Positions 1 to 10,188 of a stretch of 45,752 nucleotides of DNA are shown piece after piece. The first letter of the stretch is position 1. Every line of letters begins with the position of its first letter. The position numbers and the translations under genes are program-made. The notes beneath the pieces were generated by a model. It did no database searches, was not told the DNA's origin, and was given only the letters and a program-made list of their open reading frames with translations. The stretch comes from Cetobacterium sp. ZOR0034 (lineage in GTDB: Bacteria > Fusobacteriota > Fusobacteriia > Fusobacteriales > Fusobacteriaceae), in assembly GCF_000799075.1 (NCBI RefSeq), contig NZ_JTLI01000020.1, positions 1-45,752 on the forward strand, in the 5' to 3' direction.

Positions 1-1
1 T

Positions 2-61
2 ATTGGTTGGTCGAATAACTATTATACCTCAAAGGATTGGAGTAGTTTCAATAAATTTTAA
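2..61 (+). CDS. possible 3' end of an upstream gene (partial)
   Basis: One plus-strand frame is open from the window edge to a TAA at 59-61 and ends in the residues WSSFNKF. A C-terminal phenylalanine is common in outer-membrane barrel proteins, and the two barrel proteins in this window also end in F, but nineteen codons are too few to assign a family. The open frame could be chance. The 35 bases after it hold only the glgB ribosome site. Confidence 0.25.
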   Translation: MGWSNNYYTSKDWSSFNKF

Positions 62-96
62 GTTAACAGAAACAATTTAAAAAGGGGGGGATTTCT

Positions 97-1977
97 ATGG
101 ATTATACTCTTTATAAAAAATTCGGAGCTCATATAAAAAAAATAAATGGAGCAACTGGAGTTCTCTTTACTTTATGGGCACCAAATGCAACTAAGGTCTC
201 AGTTGTAGGTACTTTTAACGATTGGAATGGGAAAAAAAACTATATGACAAAAGATGACAAAACTGGAGTCTGGTCTCTTTTTATTCCTTATTTAAAAGAA
301 GGAACAATCTATAAGTATATGATTGCCGATAGCAATAAAAAAATCTTTTTAAAAAGTGACCCTTTTGCTTTTTATTCTGAAGTTAGACCTAATACTGCTT
401 CTATTGTCTATAACCCATTCAAAGACTTCGATTGGGAGGATAGCGAATGGTTAAATAAAAGAGCCAAAGAGAATATATACAAAAAACCAATTAGTATATA
501 TGAACTTCATCTTGGTTCTTGGAAAAGAAACTACAATCGTGGGGATGGACCTGAAGATGGTCGAGAGTTTCTAAATTATCGAGATATTGCAGAAAAACTT
601 GTTCCTTATATTTTGGAAACAGGTTTTACACATATTGAAATAATGCCTCTTACCGAGCATCCATTAGATGCCTCTTGGGGCTATCAAGGAGTTGGATACT
701 TTTCTATTACAAGTAGATACGGTACTCCTGAAGACTTTAAACATCTAGTTAACGAATGTCATAAAGCTGGAATTGGGGTAATTCTAGACTGGGTCCCTGG
801 ACATTTCTGTAAAGATGCCCATGGATTATATAGATTCGATGGAACACCTCTTTTTGAGTATGATCACAATATTTTGGGGGAAAATCCTATTTGGGGGACT
901 GCTAACTTTGACTTTACTAAACCCTTTGTAAAAAACTTTTTATTATCAAGTGCAACATTTTTATTCGAACATTTTCATATTGATGGAATTAGAGCTGATG
1001 CTGTCTCAAATCTTTTATACTTAGAGTATGCCCGTGAAAAAACTGGCCTAAAAAATGCTCTTGGTGGAGACGCTAAGCTAGAAGCTATTGATTTTTTAAG
1101 AACACTCAACGAAACAATTTTCAAACTCTACAAAAACCCATTAATGATTGCTGAAGAGGCTACCTCTTGGCCACTAGTTACCGCCCCAAGCTACAAGGGT
1201 GGACTTGGATTTAACTATAAATGGAATATGGGCTGGATGAATGATATGCTTAGATACATGTCTTATTCACCTTGTGAAAGAGATAAACATCACAACCTTT
1301 TAACTTTTTCACTTATGTATTCTTTTAGCGAAAACTATGTATTAGCTTTATCTCATGATGAAGTTGTTCATGGAAAAAAATCACTCCTTGATAAGATGAG
1401 TGGTGATTACATTCAAAAATTTGATTCTCTTAGAATGTTTTATGGCTTTATGATAGGTCACCCTGGAAAAAAACTTCTTTTCATGGGTGGAGAATTCGGA
1501 CAATTTATTGAATGGAGATACTATGACGAACTCGAATGGAAACTTTTAAAATATCCACAACACGATTCTGTTAAAACTTATATCAGTAAATTAAATGAAT
1601 TTTACAAATCTGAACCTGCTCTTTGGGAAAAAGACTCTTCTTCTGATGGATTTGAATGGGTCAATCATAAAAACCATACACAAAAGCTCATCTCCTTTAT
1701 TAGAAAAGGGGATAATCCAGATGATTTTATTTTAGTAATTTGTAACTTTACTAAAAATGAATATATCAATCATTCCATTGGAGTTCCTAGGATGGCTGAA
1801 TACATGGAAGTTTTTAATAGTGATAAAGATATTTTCGGGGGAGGAAATCAAACAAATCCCAGTATAATTAAACCGATAAATAGAGAGTTGGATGAACAAC
1901 CATTCTCTATTTCTATAAACATAGCTCCACTTTGTACACTATTTTTAAAACCAATATTTAAAAAAAGGGGGATTTAA
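97..1977 (+). CDS. glgB: 1,4-alpha-glucan (glycogen) branching enzyme
   Basis: GlgB forms alpha-1,6 branches in glycogen by transferring cut alpha-1,4 chains. The 626-residue protein has an N-terminal CBM48-type domain (about 15-105, with FNDWNG), a GH13 TIM barrel and a C-terminal beta domain. Catalytic residues are visible: D301 in GIRADAV, E353 or E354 in IAEEAT, and D421 in LSHDEVVHGK. The branching-enzyme motif LTEHPLDASWGYQG is at about 186-199. The length matches short GlgBs lacking the extra N-terminal module. The start follows a G-rich site, AAAAAGGGGGGG, seven bases upstream. It is the first gene of the glycogen operon, three bases before glgC. No clear promoter is seen in the 96 bases before it, so transcription may start outside the window. 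Confidence 0.97.
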   Translation: MDYTLYKKFGAHIKKINGATGVLFTLWAPNATKVSVVGTFNDWNGKKNYMTKDDKTGVWSLFIPYLKEGTIYKYMIADSNKKIFLKSDPFAFYSEVRPNTASIVYNPFKDFDWEDSEWLNKRAKENIYKKPISIYELHLGSWKRNYNRGDGPEDGREFLNYRDIAEKLVPYILETGFTHIEIMPLTEHPLDASWGYQGVGYFSITSRYGTPEDFKHLVNECHKAGIGVILDWVPGHFCKDAHGLYRFDGTPLFEYDHNILGENPIWGTANFDFTKPFVKNFLLSSATFLFEHFHIDGIRADAVSNLLYLEYAREKTGLKNALGGDAKLEAIDFLRTLNETIFKLYKNPLMIAEEATSWPLVTAPSYKGGLGFNYKWNMGWMNDMLRYMSYSPCERDKHHNLLTFSLMYSFSENYVLALSHDEVVHGKKSLLDKMSGDYIQKFDSLRMFYGFMIGHPGKKLLFMGGEFGQFIEWRYYDELEWKLLKYPQHDSVKTYISKLNEFYKSEPALWEKDSSSDGFEWVNHKNHTQKLISFIRKGDNPDDFILVICNFTKNEYINHSIGVPRMAEYMEVFNSDKDIFGGGNQTNPSIIKPINRELDEQPFSISINIAPLCTLFLKPIFKKRGI

Positions 1978-1980
1978 ACT

Positions 1981-3099
1981 ATGAAAAAGAAAATGATTGC
2001 TATGATTTTAGCTGGGGGGCAGGGAAGCAGACTTAAAAAGTTAACAAAAGATGTTGCTAAACCAGCTGTTCCATTTGGAGGAAAATACAGAATTATAGAT
2101 TTTCCTTTAAGTAACTGTGTTAACTCTGGAATTGATACTGTTGGGGTTTTAGTTCAGTATAAACCATTCCTTTTAAACAGACATATTGGGGTTGGAAGCC
2201 CATGGGATTTGGATATTGAAGGAGCTGGAGTTAGTATTTTACCTCCTTATTCAACAGAATCTGAAAATCGTTGGTATAAGGGAACTGCTGATGCTATTTT
2301 CCAAAATGAAAACTATATTGATATGTATGATCCTGAGTATGTTCTTATCTTATCCGGAGATCATATCTACAAAATGGATTATGATAAAATGCTAGATTTC
2401 CATATCTCTAAAGGCGCAGGAGCTACTGTAGCTGTTATTGATGTTCCTATTGATGAAGCTTCTCGTTTTGGTATTATGAATACAACTGAAGCTGGTGAAA
2501 TCTATGAGTTTGAAGAAAAACCCAAAGTTCCTAAAAGTACTTTAGCGAGCATGGGAATATATATATTCAGTTGGCCTCTTCTAAAGAAAGCTTTGAGAGA
2601 GGATCAATTAGATAAAAAATCTGATAAGGATTTTGGTAAAAATATAATTCCTAAACTTTTAAGCGAAGGACAAAAACTTATGGCTTATCCTTTTGCTGGA
2701 TACTGGAAAGATGTTGGAACTATCGAAAGTTTATGGGCCTCAAACATGGACCTTTTAGATGCTTCACATCCGATTGATCTTTTTGATAGAAATTGGAGAA
2801 TATACTCTCAAGCAACTAATAAACCAGGTCATCTTTTAGAAGAGGATGCTGTTATTACAAACTCAATTATATCTGAAGGGTGTATTATTAAAGGAGAAGT
2901 TATAAATTCAGTTTTATCTGCCGAAGTCGTTGTAGAAGAAGGGGCTAAGGTTCATAATAGTGTCGTTTTAGCCGGAGCTGTAATAAAAAAAGATAGCTAT
3001 ATAAATAGAATTATTTTAGGCGAAAAAGCGATAACTGAAGAGGGTAAAAAATACGGAAGAAAAGATGAGATTCTATTTGTTACTGGGGGGGATGAATAA
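1981..3099 (+). CDS. glgC: glucose-1-phosphate adenylyltransferase, catalytic subunit
   Basis: GlgC makes ADP-glucose from ATP and glucose-1-phosphate, the first committed step of bacterial glycogen synthesis. The 372-residue protein has the nucleotidyltransferase signature [12 protein letters not shown] at residues 11-22, then [12 protein letters not shown] at about 34-45. The C-terminal third is a left-handed beta-helix of hexapeptide-like repeats (from about 290). The length is slightly below the 400 or so of many GlgCs, as in the GlgC/GlgD type of Firmicutes and Fusobacteria. Its stop codon overlaps the start of glgD by one base (TAATG), implying translational coupling and 1:1 production of the subunits. 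Confidence 0.97.
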   Translation: MKKKMIAMILAGGQGSRLKKLTKDVAKPAVPFGGKYRIIDFPLSNCVNSGIDTVGVLVQYKPFLLNRHIGVGSPWDLDIEGAGVSILPPYSTESENRWYKGTADAIFQNENYIDMYDPEYVLILSGDHIYKMDYDKMLDFHISKGAGATVAVIDVPIDEASRFGIMNTTEAGEIYEFEEKPKVPKSTLASMGIYIFSWPLLKKALREDQLDKKSDKDFGKNIIPKLLSEGQKLMAYPFAGYWKDVGTIESLWASNMDLLDASHPIDLFDRNWRIYSQATNKPGHLLEEDAVITNSIISEGCIIKGEVINSVLSAEVVVEEGAKVHNSVVLAGAVIKKDSYINRIILGEKAITEEGKKYGRKDEILFVTGGDE

Positions 3100-4190
3100 T
3101 GTTATCAAACTATACTGGAATTATAACTGCTTTCGAAAGTAGAGAACTTTTAAAGGCTCTTACACAACATAGAGGAATCGCAACAGTTGCTATTGCTGGT
3201 AAGTATCGTGCTATCGATTTTCCTCTTTCATATATGAAAAATGCTGGTATTAAAAATATTCATGTACTTACAAATAAAAACTGTCGTTCTTTAAGAAATC
3301 ATCTTGATGTTTCTAAATCTTGGGGATTAAATAGAAAAAATGGTGGTTTAACTATACATACTGGAGATTTTACAACTGATACAGAACTACTTATCGATAG
3401 TTTTGAAGATCTTTTAAATAGTAAAGATGGAATGGTTGTAATCGCGCCAACTTATATGGTAGCTAATATAGATTTAGACAAGGCAATTGAGTTTCACGAA
3501 CTTTCTGACAGTGATATCACGGTTATATACAAAAATATTGCTGAACCAAACGAAAACTTTTTAGGATGTGATATCTTAGAGTTCAATGAGAAAAATTATC
3601 TAAATAGAGCGTTTGCAAACTATCTACCTAAGAAAAATCAAAATATATCTACAGAGATATTTTTAATAAAAAAATCTTTACTAATGTCTTTAATTCTATC
3701 GAAACCTAGTAGAGATTTATCGTTAAAAGATATTATTTATAGAAGTAAAAACAATTTAAAAATAATGGGATTTGAGCATAAAGAATATCTTTCTTGTCTT
3801 AACTCGCTAGCTAACTACTTTAGAACTAATATGGATTTAATTAACTCTGCTACTTTAAAAGAACTGTTCTTCAATGAAAATAGACCTATTTTTAGTAAGG
3901 TAAAAGATTCAATCCCTACTCACTATCTAAGTGAATCAATTGTTAAGAACTCTATTATTTCAAACGAATGTTTTATAGAGGGAACTGTTGTCAATAGTAT
4001 CCTTTCTAGATATGTAAATGTTGAAAAAGGTGCTGTTGTTGAAAATTCTATAATTCTTCAAAATTGTACTATAAAATCTGGTACTCATTTGAAAAATGTT
4101 ATTGTTGATAAAAACGTTGTTTTAGAGAATACAGATTTAGAAGGTAATCCTTTCTATCCTCTTGTTATTCAAAAAAAATATAAGTTTTAA
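3099..4190 (+). CDS. glgD: ADP-glucose pyrophosphorylase regulatory subunit GlgD
   Basis: The 363-residue protein is homologous to GlgC along its length (KYRAIDFPLSYMKNAGI near 34-50 and a C-terminal beta-helix), but the nucleotide-binding AGGxGxRL loop is replaced by FESRELLKAL, so it is probably inactive alone. In organisms with both genes, GlgD forms a hetero-oligomer with GlgC and raises its activity. The ATG lies inside the glgC stop, so the two are translationally coupled. Twenty-one bases separate it from glgA. Confidence 0.93.
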   Translation: MLSNYTGIITAFESRELLKALTQHRGIATVAIAGKYRAIDFPLSYMKNAGIKNIHVLTNKNCRSLRNHLDVSKSWGLNRKNGGLTIHTGDFTTDTELLIDSFEDLLNSKDGMVVIAPTYMVANIDLDKAIEFHELSDSDITVIYKNIAEPNENFLGCDILEFNEKNYLNRAFANYLPKKNQNISTEIFLIKKSLLMSLILSKPSRDLSLKDIIYRSKNNLKIMGFEHKEYLSCLNSLANYFRTNMDLINSATLKELFFNENRPIFSKVKDSIPTHYLSESIVKNSIISNECFIEGTVVNSILSRYVNVEKGAVVENSIILQNCTIKSGTHLKNVIVDKNVVLENTDLEGNPFYPLVIQKKYKF

Positions 4191-4211
4191 TCTGCAAAAG
4201 GAGGAAAGAAT

Positions 4212-5654
4212 ATGAAAAATATAAATCTACTTTTTGCTACTTCGGAAGCTGATCCATTCTTAAAAGTTGGTGGGCTTGGGGATGTGTCTCTTGCACTCCC
4301 TAAAGCCCTTAAAAAAGTTGGTGTTAATGCTAAAGTTATACTTCCTAAAAATGGAAATATCCCTAAAGAGTTCGTCGAAAAAATGGACTTTTTAGGTTCT
4401 TTTACAGTTCCTGTTGGTTGGAGAAATCAATACGCTGGACTCTTCCATTTGGAATATGATGGTGTTGATTTCTACTTTCTAGATAATGAATATTATTTCA
4501 AAAGACACGTGCCCTATGGACACTATGATGATGGTGAGATTTTCTCTTTTTATTGTAGAGGAGTTTTAGAAGCTATTAAATATATCCCTAACTTTATCCC
4601 TAATGTTATTCACTGTAACGATTGGCATACAGGAATGATTCCAGTATTACTAAAAGCTTTCTACAGTGAAAATGAACTATTAAAAGATACAAAAACTGTT
4701 TTTACTATACATAATTTGAAATATCAAGGTATCTTCTCTAAAGATATTTTAGGAGAACTTTTAGGACTTGATTTCTCATACTATTCAGAGGATAAACTTA
4801 AATTTTATGATGGGGTCTCATTCATGAAAGGTGGGCTTATATACTCTGACCTAGTTACAACTGTAAGTGAAAACTATTCTAAAGAGATCACATACCCTTT
4901 CTATGGTGAGAAGCTAAACGGCCTTATTGTTGAACTTGGAAGTAAAGTTCACGGTATTGTTAATGGTATTGATTACTCGCTTTATGATCCTAGAAAAGAC
5001 GATAAACTTTATGAGAAATTTGGCCTTACTAATTTAAAAAAGAAAATTGTAAATAAAACTGAACTACAAAAAAGATTGGGATTACCTGTAAATGAAAATG
5101 TCTTTATGGTTGGCTTAGTTTCTCGTTTAGTTAGCCAAAAAGGTCTTGATCTTATAAAATGGGTTATGGATGATATCTTAAATATCAATCTACAATTTGT
5201 AGTTCTTGGAACTGGTGACACACAATACCAAGATCTATTTAATTACTATTCATATACTCATCCTGAAAAATTATCTGCTAATATAACTTTCAGTGATGAG
5301 TTAGCTAGAAAAATTTATGGAGCTTGTGATCTCTTTTTAATGCCATCTCTTTTTGAACCTTGTGGTATTGGTCAACTTATTGCAATGAGATATGGAACGA
5401 TACCTTTAGTTAGAGAAACAGGTGGTCTTAAAGATACAGTTTCTAATTTTAACCCAGCAACACTTGGTGGTACTGGTTTTGTTTTCCAAAACTATAATGC
5501 TCACGATATGCTATTTAAAATGGAATATGCTGCCAAAATTTTCTATGAAGATAAAAAATCATGGACAGCTCTAATGAGATCAGCTATGAAGTATAACTCA
5601 GAATGGAAGGAATCTGCTAAAAAATACAAAGCACTTTATGGAGGTCTTTTATGA
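4212..5654 (+). CDS. glgA: glycogen synthase (ADP-glucose, GT5)
   Basis: GlgA extends alpha-1,4-glucan chains from ADP-glucose. The 480-residue protein has two Rossmann lobes of the GT-B fold. K18 lies in the N-terminal KVGGLGDV motif that contacts ADP-glucose, and E382 lies in the C-terminal SLFEPCGIGQL motif, followed by RETGGLKDTV. The length is typical for bacterial GlgA. The ATG has a good AAAGGAGG site eight bases upstream. The stop codon overlaps the glgP start (ATGA), so synthesis and breakdown enzymes are translated in coupled fashion. Confidence 0.97.
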   Translation: MKNINLLFATSEADPFLKVGGLGDVSLALPKALKKVGVNAKVILPKNGNIPKEFVEKMDFLGSFTVPVGWRNQYAGLFHLEYDGVDFYFLDNEYYFKRHVPYGHYDDGEIFSFYCRGVLEAIKYIPNFIPNVIHCNDWHTGMIPVLLKAFYSENELLKDTKTVFTIHNLKYQGIFSKDILGELLGLDFSYYSEDKLKFYDGVSFMKGGLIYSDLVTTVSENYSKEITYPFYGEKLNGLIVELGSKVHGIVNGIDYSLYDPRKDDKLYEKFGLTNLKKKIVNKTELQKRLGLPVNENVFMVGLVSRLVSQKGLDLIKWVMDDILNINLQFVVLGTGDTQYQDLFNYYSYTHPEKLSANITFSDELARKIYGACDLFLMPSLFEPCGIGQLIAMRYGTIPLVRETGGLKDTVSNFNPATLGGTGFVFQNYNAHDMLFKMEYAAKIFYEDKKSWTALMRSAMKYNSEWKESAKKYKALYGGLL

Positions 5655-8083
5655 ATTTAAATAAAAACCAATTTAAAGAGGATTATAAAAAAAGACTTAT
5701 ACTTACCTTTGCTCAAACACCTACAGAGGCTTCACCTGAACACAAATACTTAGCTCTAGGAAAACTTATCAGAGATTATCTATCTGAAACTTGGGCTGAA
5801 ACTAACGCTTATTATACTAAAAAAGAGGTTAAACAGATTTATTACTTCTCTATGGAATTTTTGATTGGAAGACTTTTAAACACATATCTCTTAAATTTAG
5901 ATATTAGAGAAACTGTCGAAGATGGTCTTAAGGATTTAGGCATTGATTTAAATGAGCTTCTTGCTCTTGAACCAGACCCAGCTCTTGGAAACGGGGGACT
6001 TGGAAGACTTGCAGCTTGTTTCATGGATTCTTTGGCTTCATTAGGATTTCCTGGTCACGGATGTGGTATTAGATTTAAGCATGGACTTTTCACTCAAAAA
6101 ATTGTAAATGGTTATCAGAAAGAGCTTTTAAATAACTGGTTGAAAGAGGATTTTCTTTGGGAGATTAAAAAACCAGAAAAAAGTGTCATCGTAAAATTTG
6201 GTGGAAATGTTGTTCTTACTAAAACACACGAAGGGCTTGAACCTATCTACTCTGGATGTGAAGAAATTGTAGCTGTTCCTTATGATATGCCTATACTTGG
6301 CTCTAACAAAGAGATTGTTAATACTTTAAGACTTTTTAGTGCTGAGCTTCCAGATGAAGATATTGATTTGAGCGGACTTCAAAAAGGTGATTATCAAAAA
6401 TATATAGATAAAAAATATGCTGTTGAAGCTATATCACAAGTTCTTTATCCTGATGATTCAAGTTTTAGTGGAAAACTTCTTCGTTTAAAACAGGAATATT
6501 TCTTTGTGAGTGCTGGACTTCAGACAATTTTAAGAAGATATAAAGAGATGAAACAACCTATTCATAGATTCCCTGATTTTATTGGAGTACATATAAATGA
6601 TACACATCCAGCAATCGCTGTTGCTGAACTTATGAGATTACTACTTGATGAAGAAGGATTAGATTGGGACACAGCTTGGGACATAACGGTTAAAACTCTT
6701 GCTTATACAAATCATACTATCCTAGCAGAAGCAATGGAAAAATGGCCATATGACATGTTCAAAAAAACTGTTCCTAGAATCCTTATGATTATAGAAGAGA
6801 TTGATAGACGTTTCTGTGAAGAGGTATCTAAAAAATATGATGGTGATTCTAATAAAATCAACTCTATGAAAATAATAAATTATGGTGAAGTTAGAATGGC
6901 AAACCTAGCTATAATTGGTTCTCACTCTATAAATGGAGTTGCTAAAATGCATACAGAGATCTTAAAAAATCGTGAATTGAGAGATTTCTATCTTCTTTAT
7001 CCTGAAAAATTTAATAATAAAACAAATGGAATCACTCATAGAAGATGGTTAAAAAATGCAAATCCTGAGCTCTATAAATTGGTAACTGAAAATAGTGGTC
7101 CTGAGTGTATTGAAGACACTAATAAATTTATCAATTTTTTAAAGTGTATAAATGATGATGAAGTTTTAGAAAAATTAGATAAAATAAAGCTGAAAAATAA
7201 AGAAGAGGTTGTCAAATTTGTTAAAAGAAATTATAACGTTGATATCAATCCGTTTTCTATTTTTGATGTTCAAATAAAAAGATTACATGGGTATAAAAGA
7301 CAACTACTAAATATTTTCCATATTATATATCTATATAATAAATTAAAAGAAAACCCTGAACTAGATATTGTTCCTAGAACATTTTTCTTTGGAGCTAAAG
7401 CAGCACCCTCATATTATTTGGCTAAAAATATCATAAAACTTATAACTTCAGTGGCTCAGGTTGTAAATAATGATTCTAGTATTAGAAATAAAATTAAAGT
7501 TGTTTTCCTTGAAAACTACGGTGTCTCTATTGCTGAGCTTATAATCCCTGCAGGAGATGTCAGTGAGCAGATATCTACAGCTTCTAAGGAAGCCTCTGGA
7601 ACTGGAAATATGAAATTTATGATGAATGGTGCAATCACTTTAGCCACTTTAGATGGTGCTAACGTAGAGATTTACGATGAGGTTGGTGACGATAATATGG
7701 TCATCTTTGGACTTACTTCAACTGAAGTTATGGATTTAGAGAAAACTCACAGCTACAACTTTAGAGAGTATCTTGATTCAAATCCAACGCTACAAAAAAT
7801 CATAGGGCAACTAAAAGATGGAACTTTCTCTCAAAACCATGATGAATTTAAAGATATTTTAAATCATATCTTTGGTGAAGGAGACCCTTATTTTGTGCTT
7901 AAAGATTTTTCAGCATACGTTAAAGCTCAAGAGCAAATAAATGCTCTCTATGAAAATAAAAAAGGATGGCTTCAAATGTCTCTTGTCAATATAGCTCACT
8001 CTGGTAAATTTTCTTCTGATAACAGCATCAACAAATATGCCGAAGACATCTGGCATATTAAGAGGGTGAAAAGAGATGAATAG
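5651..8083 (+). CDS. glgP: glycogen/alpha-glucan phosphorylase
   Basis: GlgP releases glucose-1-phosphate from the non-reducing ends of glycogen using PLP. The 810-residue length is standard for GT35. The N-terminal half has EFLIGRLL and the active-site stretch LEPDPALGNGGLGRLAACF. The PLP Schiff-base lysine is K655, in TGNMKFMMNGA, just after EASGTG. It begins inside the glgA stop codon (4-base overlap) and its end overlaps the next gene by eight bases. The run of overlaps from glgC onward indicates one polycistronic mRNA. Confidence 0.97.
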   Translation: MNLNKNQFKEDYKKRLILTFAQTPTEASPEHKYLALGKLIRDYLSETWAETNAYYTKKEVKQIYYFSMEFLIGRLLNTYLLNLDIRETVEDGLKDLGIDLNELLALEPDPALGNGGLGRLAACFMDSLASLGFPGHGCGIRFKHGLFTQKIVNGYQKELLNNWLKEDFLWEIKKPEKSVIVKFGGNVVLTKTHEGLEPIYSGCEEIVAVPYDMPILGSNKEIVNTLRLFSAELPDEDIDLSGLQKGDYQKYIDKKYAVEAISQVLYPDDSSFSGKLLRLKQEYFFVSAGLQTILRRYKEMKQPIHRFPDFIGVHINDTHPAIAVAELMRLLLDEEGLDWDTAWDITVKTLAYTNHTILAEAMEKWPYDMFKKTVPRILMIIEEIDRRFCEEVSKKYDGDSNKINSMKIINYGEVRMANLAIIGSHSINGVAKMHTEILKNRELRDFYLLYPEKFNNKTNGITHRRWLKNANPELYKLVTENSGPECIEDTNKFINFLKCINDDEVLEKLDKIKLKNKEEVVKFVKRNYNVDINPFSIFDVQIKRLHGYKRQLLNIFHIIYLYNKLKENPELDIVPRTFFFGAKAAPSYYLAKNIIKLITSVAQVVNNDSSIRNKIKVVFLENYGVSIAELIIPAGDVSEQISTASKEASGTGNMKFMMNGAITLATLDGANVEIYDEVGDDNMVIFGLTSTEVMDLEKTHSYNFREYLDSNPTLQKIIGQLKDGTFSQNHDEFKDILNHIFGEGDPYFVLKDFSAYVKAQEQINALYENKKGWLQMSLVNIAHSGKFSSDNSINKYAEDIWHIKRVKRDE

Positions 8084-10013
8084 TCTTTCATATTCTTTAC
8101 CTAAAGATTCTATAATTTTTAATTCTCAAGATGAAAAATTTAAATCACCTTTTGGTGCTACTCCCTCTGGAGAAAAAGTTGCATTTAAAATCTTAACAGA
8201 TACTTCTATAAATTGTTTAGAGGTATCCCTAATTTTAAAAAATGATACAGAATCTCAATTTGAATTTTCTCAAACTGAGATTGAAAAAATTGGAGACCGA
8301 GACTATAAAGTCTGGTCTCTTAATTTTATAACTCCTAGTGTCGCTAAAACAATTTTTTATCATTTCAAACTAAAAATTGGAAACGATAATACAATTTTTT
8401 ATTACGGAAATAACCCTTTGGCTCTTGGAGGTATTGGAGAGATTTATGAAACCTCTCCTCTTGATTATCAAATAACTCTTTTTTATAAAAATAATCCTTC
8501 TCCAAACTGGTTTAAAGAGAGTATAGCTTACCAAATTTTTCCAGATAGATTTTTTAATGGAAATCGTGATGGAAAAATTAACTCTCCTAAAGATAATAGT
8601 TTTATATATGCTAAATGGAGTGATACTCCTATGTATATAAAAAATAGTAAAAATGAAATTGCTCGTTGGGATTTTTTTGGAGGAAATCTAAAAGGTGTCA
8701 CTCAAAAAGTAAATTATTTAAAAAGCTTAAATGTTGGTTCTCTTTATCTTAATCCAATATTTGAAGCTACTAGTAACCACAGATACGATACAAATAATTA
8801 TCATCAAATAGATCCTATTCTTGGAACTTTTAAAGATTTCAAAGAGATGATAAAAGAGTGTAAAAAAAATGGAATCTATACTATTTTAGATGGAGTTTTC
8901 AATCATACTGGTAAAAATAGTTTATATTTTAAAGAGGCCACAAAATCGATATCCTCTCCTTTTTATCCTTGGTACAGATTTCATAACTATCCATTTGATT
9001 ATGACTCTTGGTGGGGAATAAAGGATCTTCCCTGTGTGAATGAGTTAGAACCTAGTTTTTTTAAATATATTGTTCAGGGAGAAAATAGCGTTTTAAGCCA
9101 TTGGATGAAAACTGGAATTAAAGGCTGGAGACTTGATGTTGCAGATGAACTTCCTAGTTTTTTTATTGAAAGTTTTAGATACAAATGTAAAAGTATTGAT
9201 TCAGAGGCTGTCATTATTGGTGAGGTTTGGGAAGATGCTAGCAATAAGATTAGCTACGGTCAAAGACGAGAGTATTTTAATGGAAAGCAACTAGACTCTG
9301 TTATGAACTACCCACTTAGAACCTATCTTTTAAATTTTTACAATGGTTCTATTGATAGTGAGACTCTATGCAAATATATGAACTCTTTAAAAGAAAATTA
9401 CCCTAGAGAGAATTACTACTCACTTTATAACCTTTTAGGAAGTCACGATGTTAAAAGGATTAAGACCTCTGTCAAAGAGATTGTTAAAAATTATAGTATT
9501 GATCCTAAATATTATAATCCCGCTACTACTAGAATGTTAAAATCTTTAAGCTTAATTCAATTTACCCTTCCTGGAGTTCCTGTTATATATTATGGAGATG
9601 AAGTTGGATTAGAAGGAGAAAAGGATCCTGACAATAGAAGAACCTATCCTTGGGGAAATGAGGATAAAGATCTTTTAAAATGGTATCGAAAAATCTCTCT
9701 TTTAAGAGATGGATCGAAAGTTTTAAAAGAGGGTGAGATTAAATTTTTCTCGCCTCATCCTGACGTTTTTGCTTATGTCAGATTTTTTCCAAATAGCAAA
9801 GATTTTATTGGAGTTATAAGTAATAGAAATCCTTATAAATCAAAAATTTTTAAATTAAATTTAAAGGAATTTCTGGGACAGTTTAGTAATAATATTACGA
9901 CTGACATATATCGTTGGAATGACCCCCTAATCATTCCAACGGATTCATCTACTAATTTCCCAATAAAAATCCCCCCACTAAAGACTCTTTTATTCAGCAG
10001 TAAAAGGGTCTGA
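8076..10013 (+). CDS. GH13 alpha-glucosidase (neopullulanase/cyclomaltodextrinase-like)
   Basis: This is an alpha-amylase family hydrolase of 645 residues. It has an N-terminal beta domain (about 1-140), a TIM barrel starting near YQIFPDRF, and a C-terminal beta domain. D354 (WRLDVADE) is the nucleophile, E383 (IGEVWEDA) the acid/base and D458 (LGSHDVKR) the third acid. The N-domain architecture and sequence resemble cyclomaltodextrinase, neopullulanase or maltogenic amylase more than GlgX. As last gene of the glycogen operon it probably trims or debranches the limit dextrins left by GlgP. There is no signal peptide, so it is cytoplasmic. The precise linkage specificity cannot be read from sequence. 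The start overlaps glgP by eight bases, with AGAGGG upstream. Confidence 0.88.
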   Translation: MNSLSYSLPKDSIIFNSQDEKFKSPFGATPSGEKVAFKILTDTSINCLEVSLILKNDTESQFEFSQTEIEKIGDRDYKVWSLNFITPSVAKTIFYHFKLKIGNDNTIFYYGNNPLALGGIGEIYETSPLDYQITLFYKNNPSPNWFKESIAYQIFPDRFFNGNRDGKINSPKDNSFIYAKWSDTPMYIKNSKNEIARWDFFGGNLKGVTQKVNYLKSLNVGSLYLNPIFEATSNHRYDTNNYHQIDPILGTFKDFKEMIKECKKNGIYTILDGVFNHTGKNSLYFKEATKSISSPFYPWYRFHNYPFDYDSWWGIKDLPCVNELEPSFFKYIVQGENSVLSHWMKTGIKGWRLDVADELPSFFIESFRYKCKSIDSEAVIIGEVWEDASNKISYGQRREYFNGKQLDSVMNYPLRTYLLNFYNGSIDSETLCKYMNSLKENYPRENYYSLYNLLGSHDVKRIKTSVKEIVKNYSIDPKYYNPATTRMLKSLSLIQFTLPGVPVIYYGDEVGLEGEKDPDNRRTYPWGNEDKDLLKWYRKISLLRDGSKVLKEGEIKFFSPHPDVFAYVRFFPNSKDFIGVISNRNPYKSKIFKLNLKEFLGQFSNNITTDIYRWNDPLIIPTDSSTNFPIKIPPLKTLLFSSKRV

Positions 10014-10014
10014 C

Positions 10015-10048
10015 AAAAGAGCTGAGCACCCCCCCGCTCAGCTTTTTT
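10015..10048 (+). terminator. intrinsic terminator of the glycogen operon
   Basis: A perfect 7-bp stem GCTGAGC/GCTCAGC (10021-10027 with 10036-10042) encloses an eight-base C-rich loop. It is followed by six T and preceded by an A-rich tract. Confidence 0.95.
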
Positions 10049-10114
10049 CCTGAGGGTATATGTGATTGTTTTCTCATAGGTATTTTCAGGAAAAAATTTT
10101 CTAAAAAAAAATGT

Positions 10115-10143
10115 TTGACAAAATAATTTTCATAGTTTATAAT
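10115..10143 (+). promoter_or_regulatory. consensus sigma70-type promoter of the ABC transporter leader
   Basis: TTGACA at 10115-10120 and TATAAT at 10138-10143 are separated by exactly 17 bases. Both hexamers are perfect. Transcription would begin near 10150, giving a leader of about 250 bases before the permease gene. Such a strong promoter followed by an early terminator suggests control at the level of elongation. Confidence 0.9.
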
Positions 10144-10188
10144 CAATCAAACTTTAGTAGTTAAGAATATTTTAAAGGGGGTCAGGTC

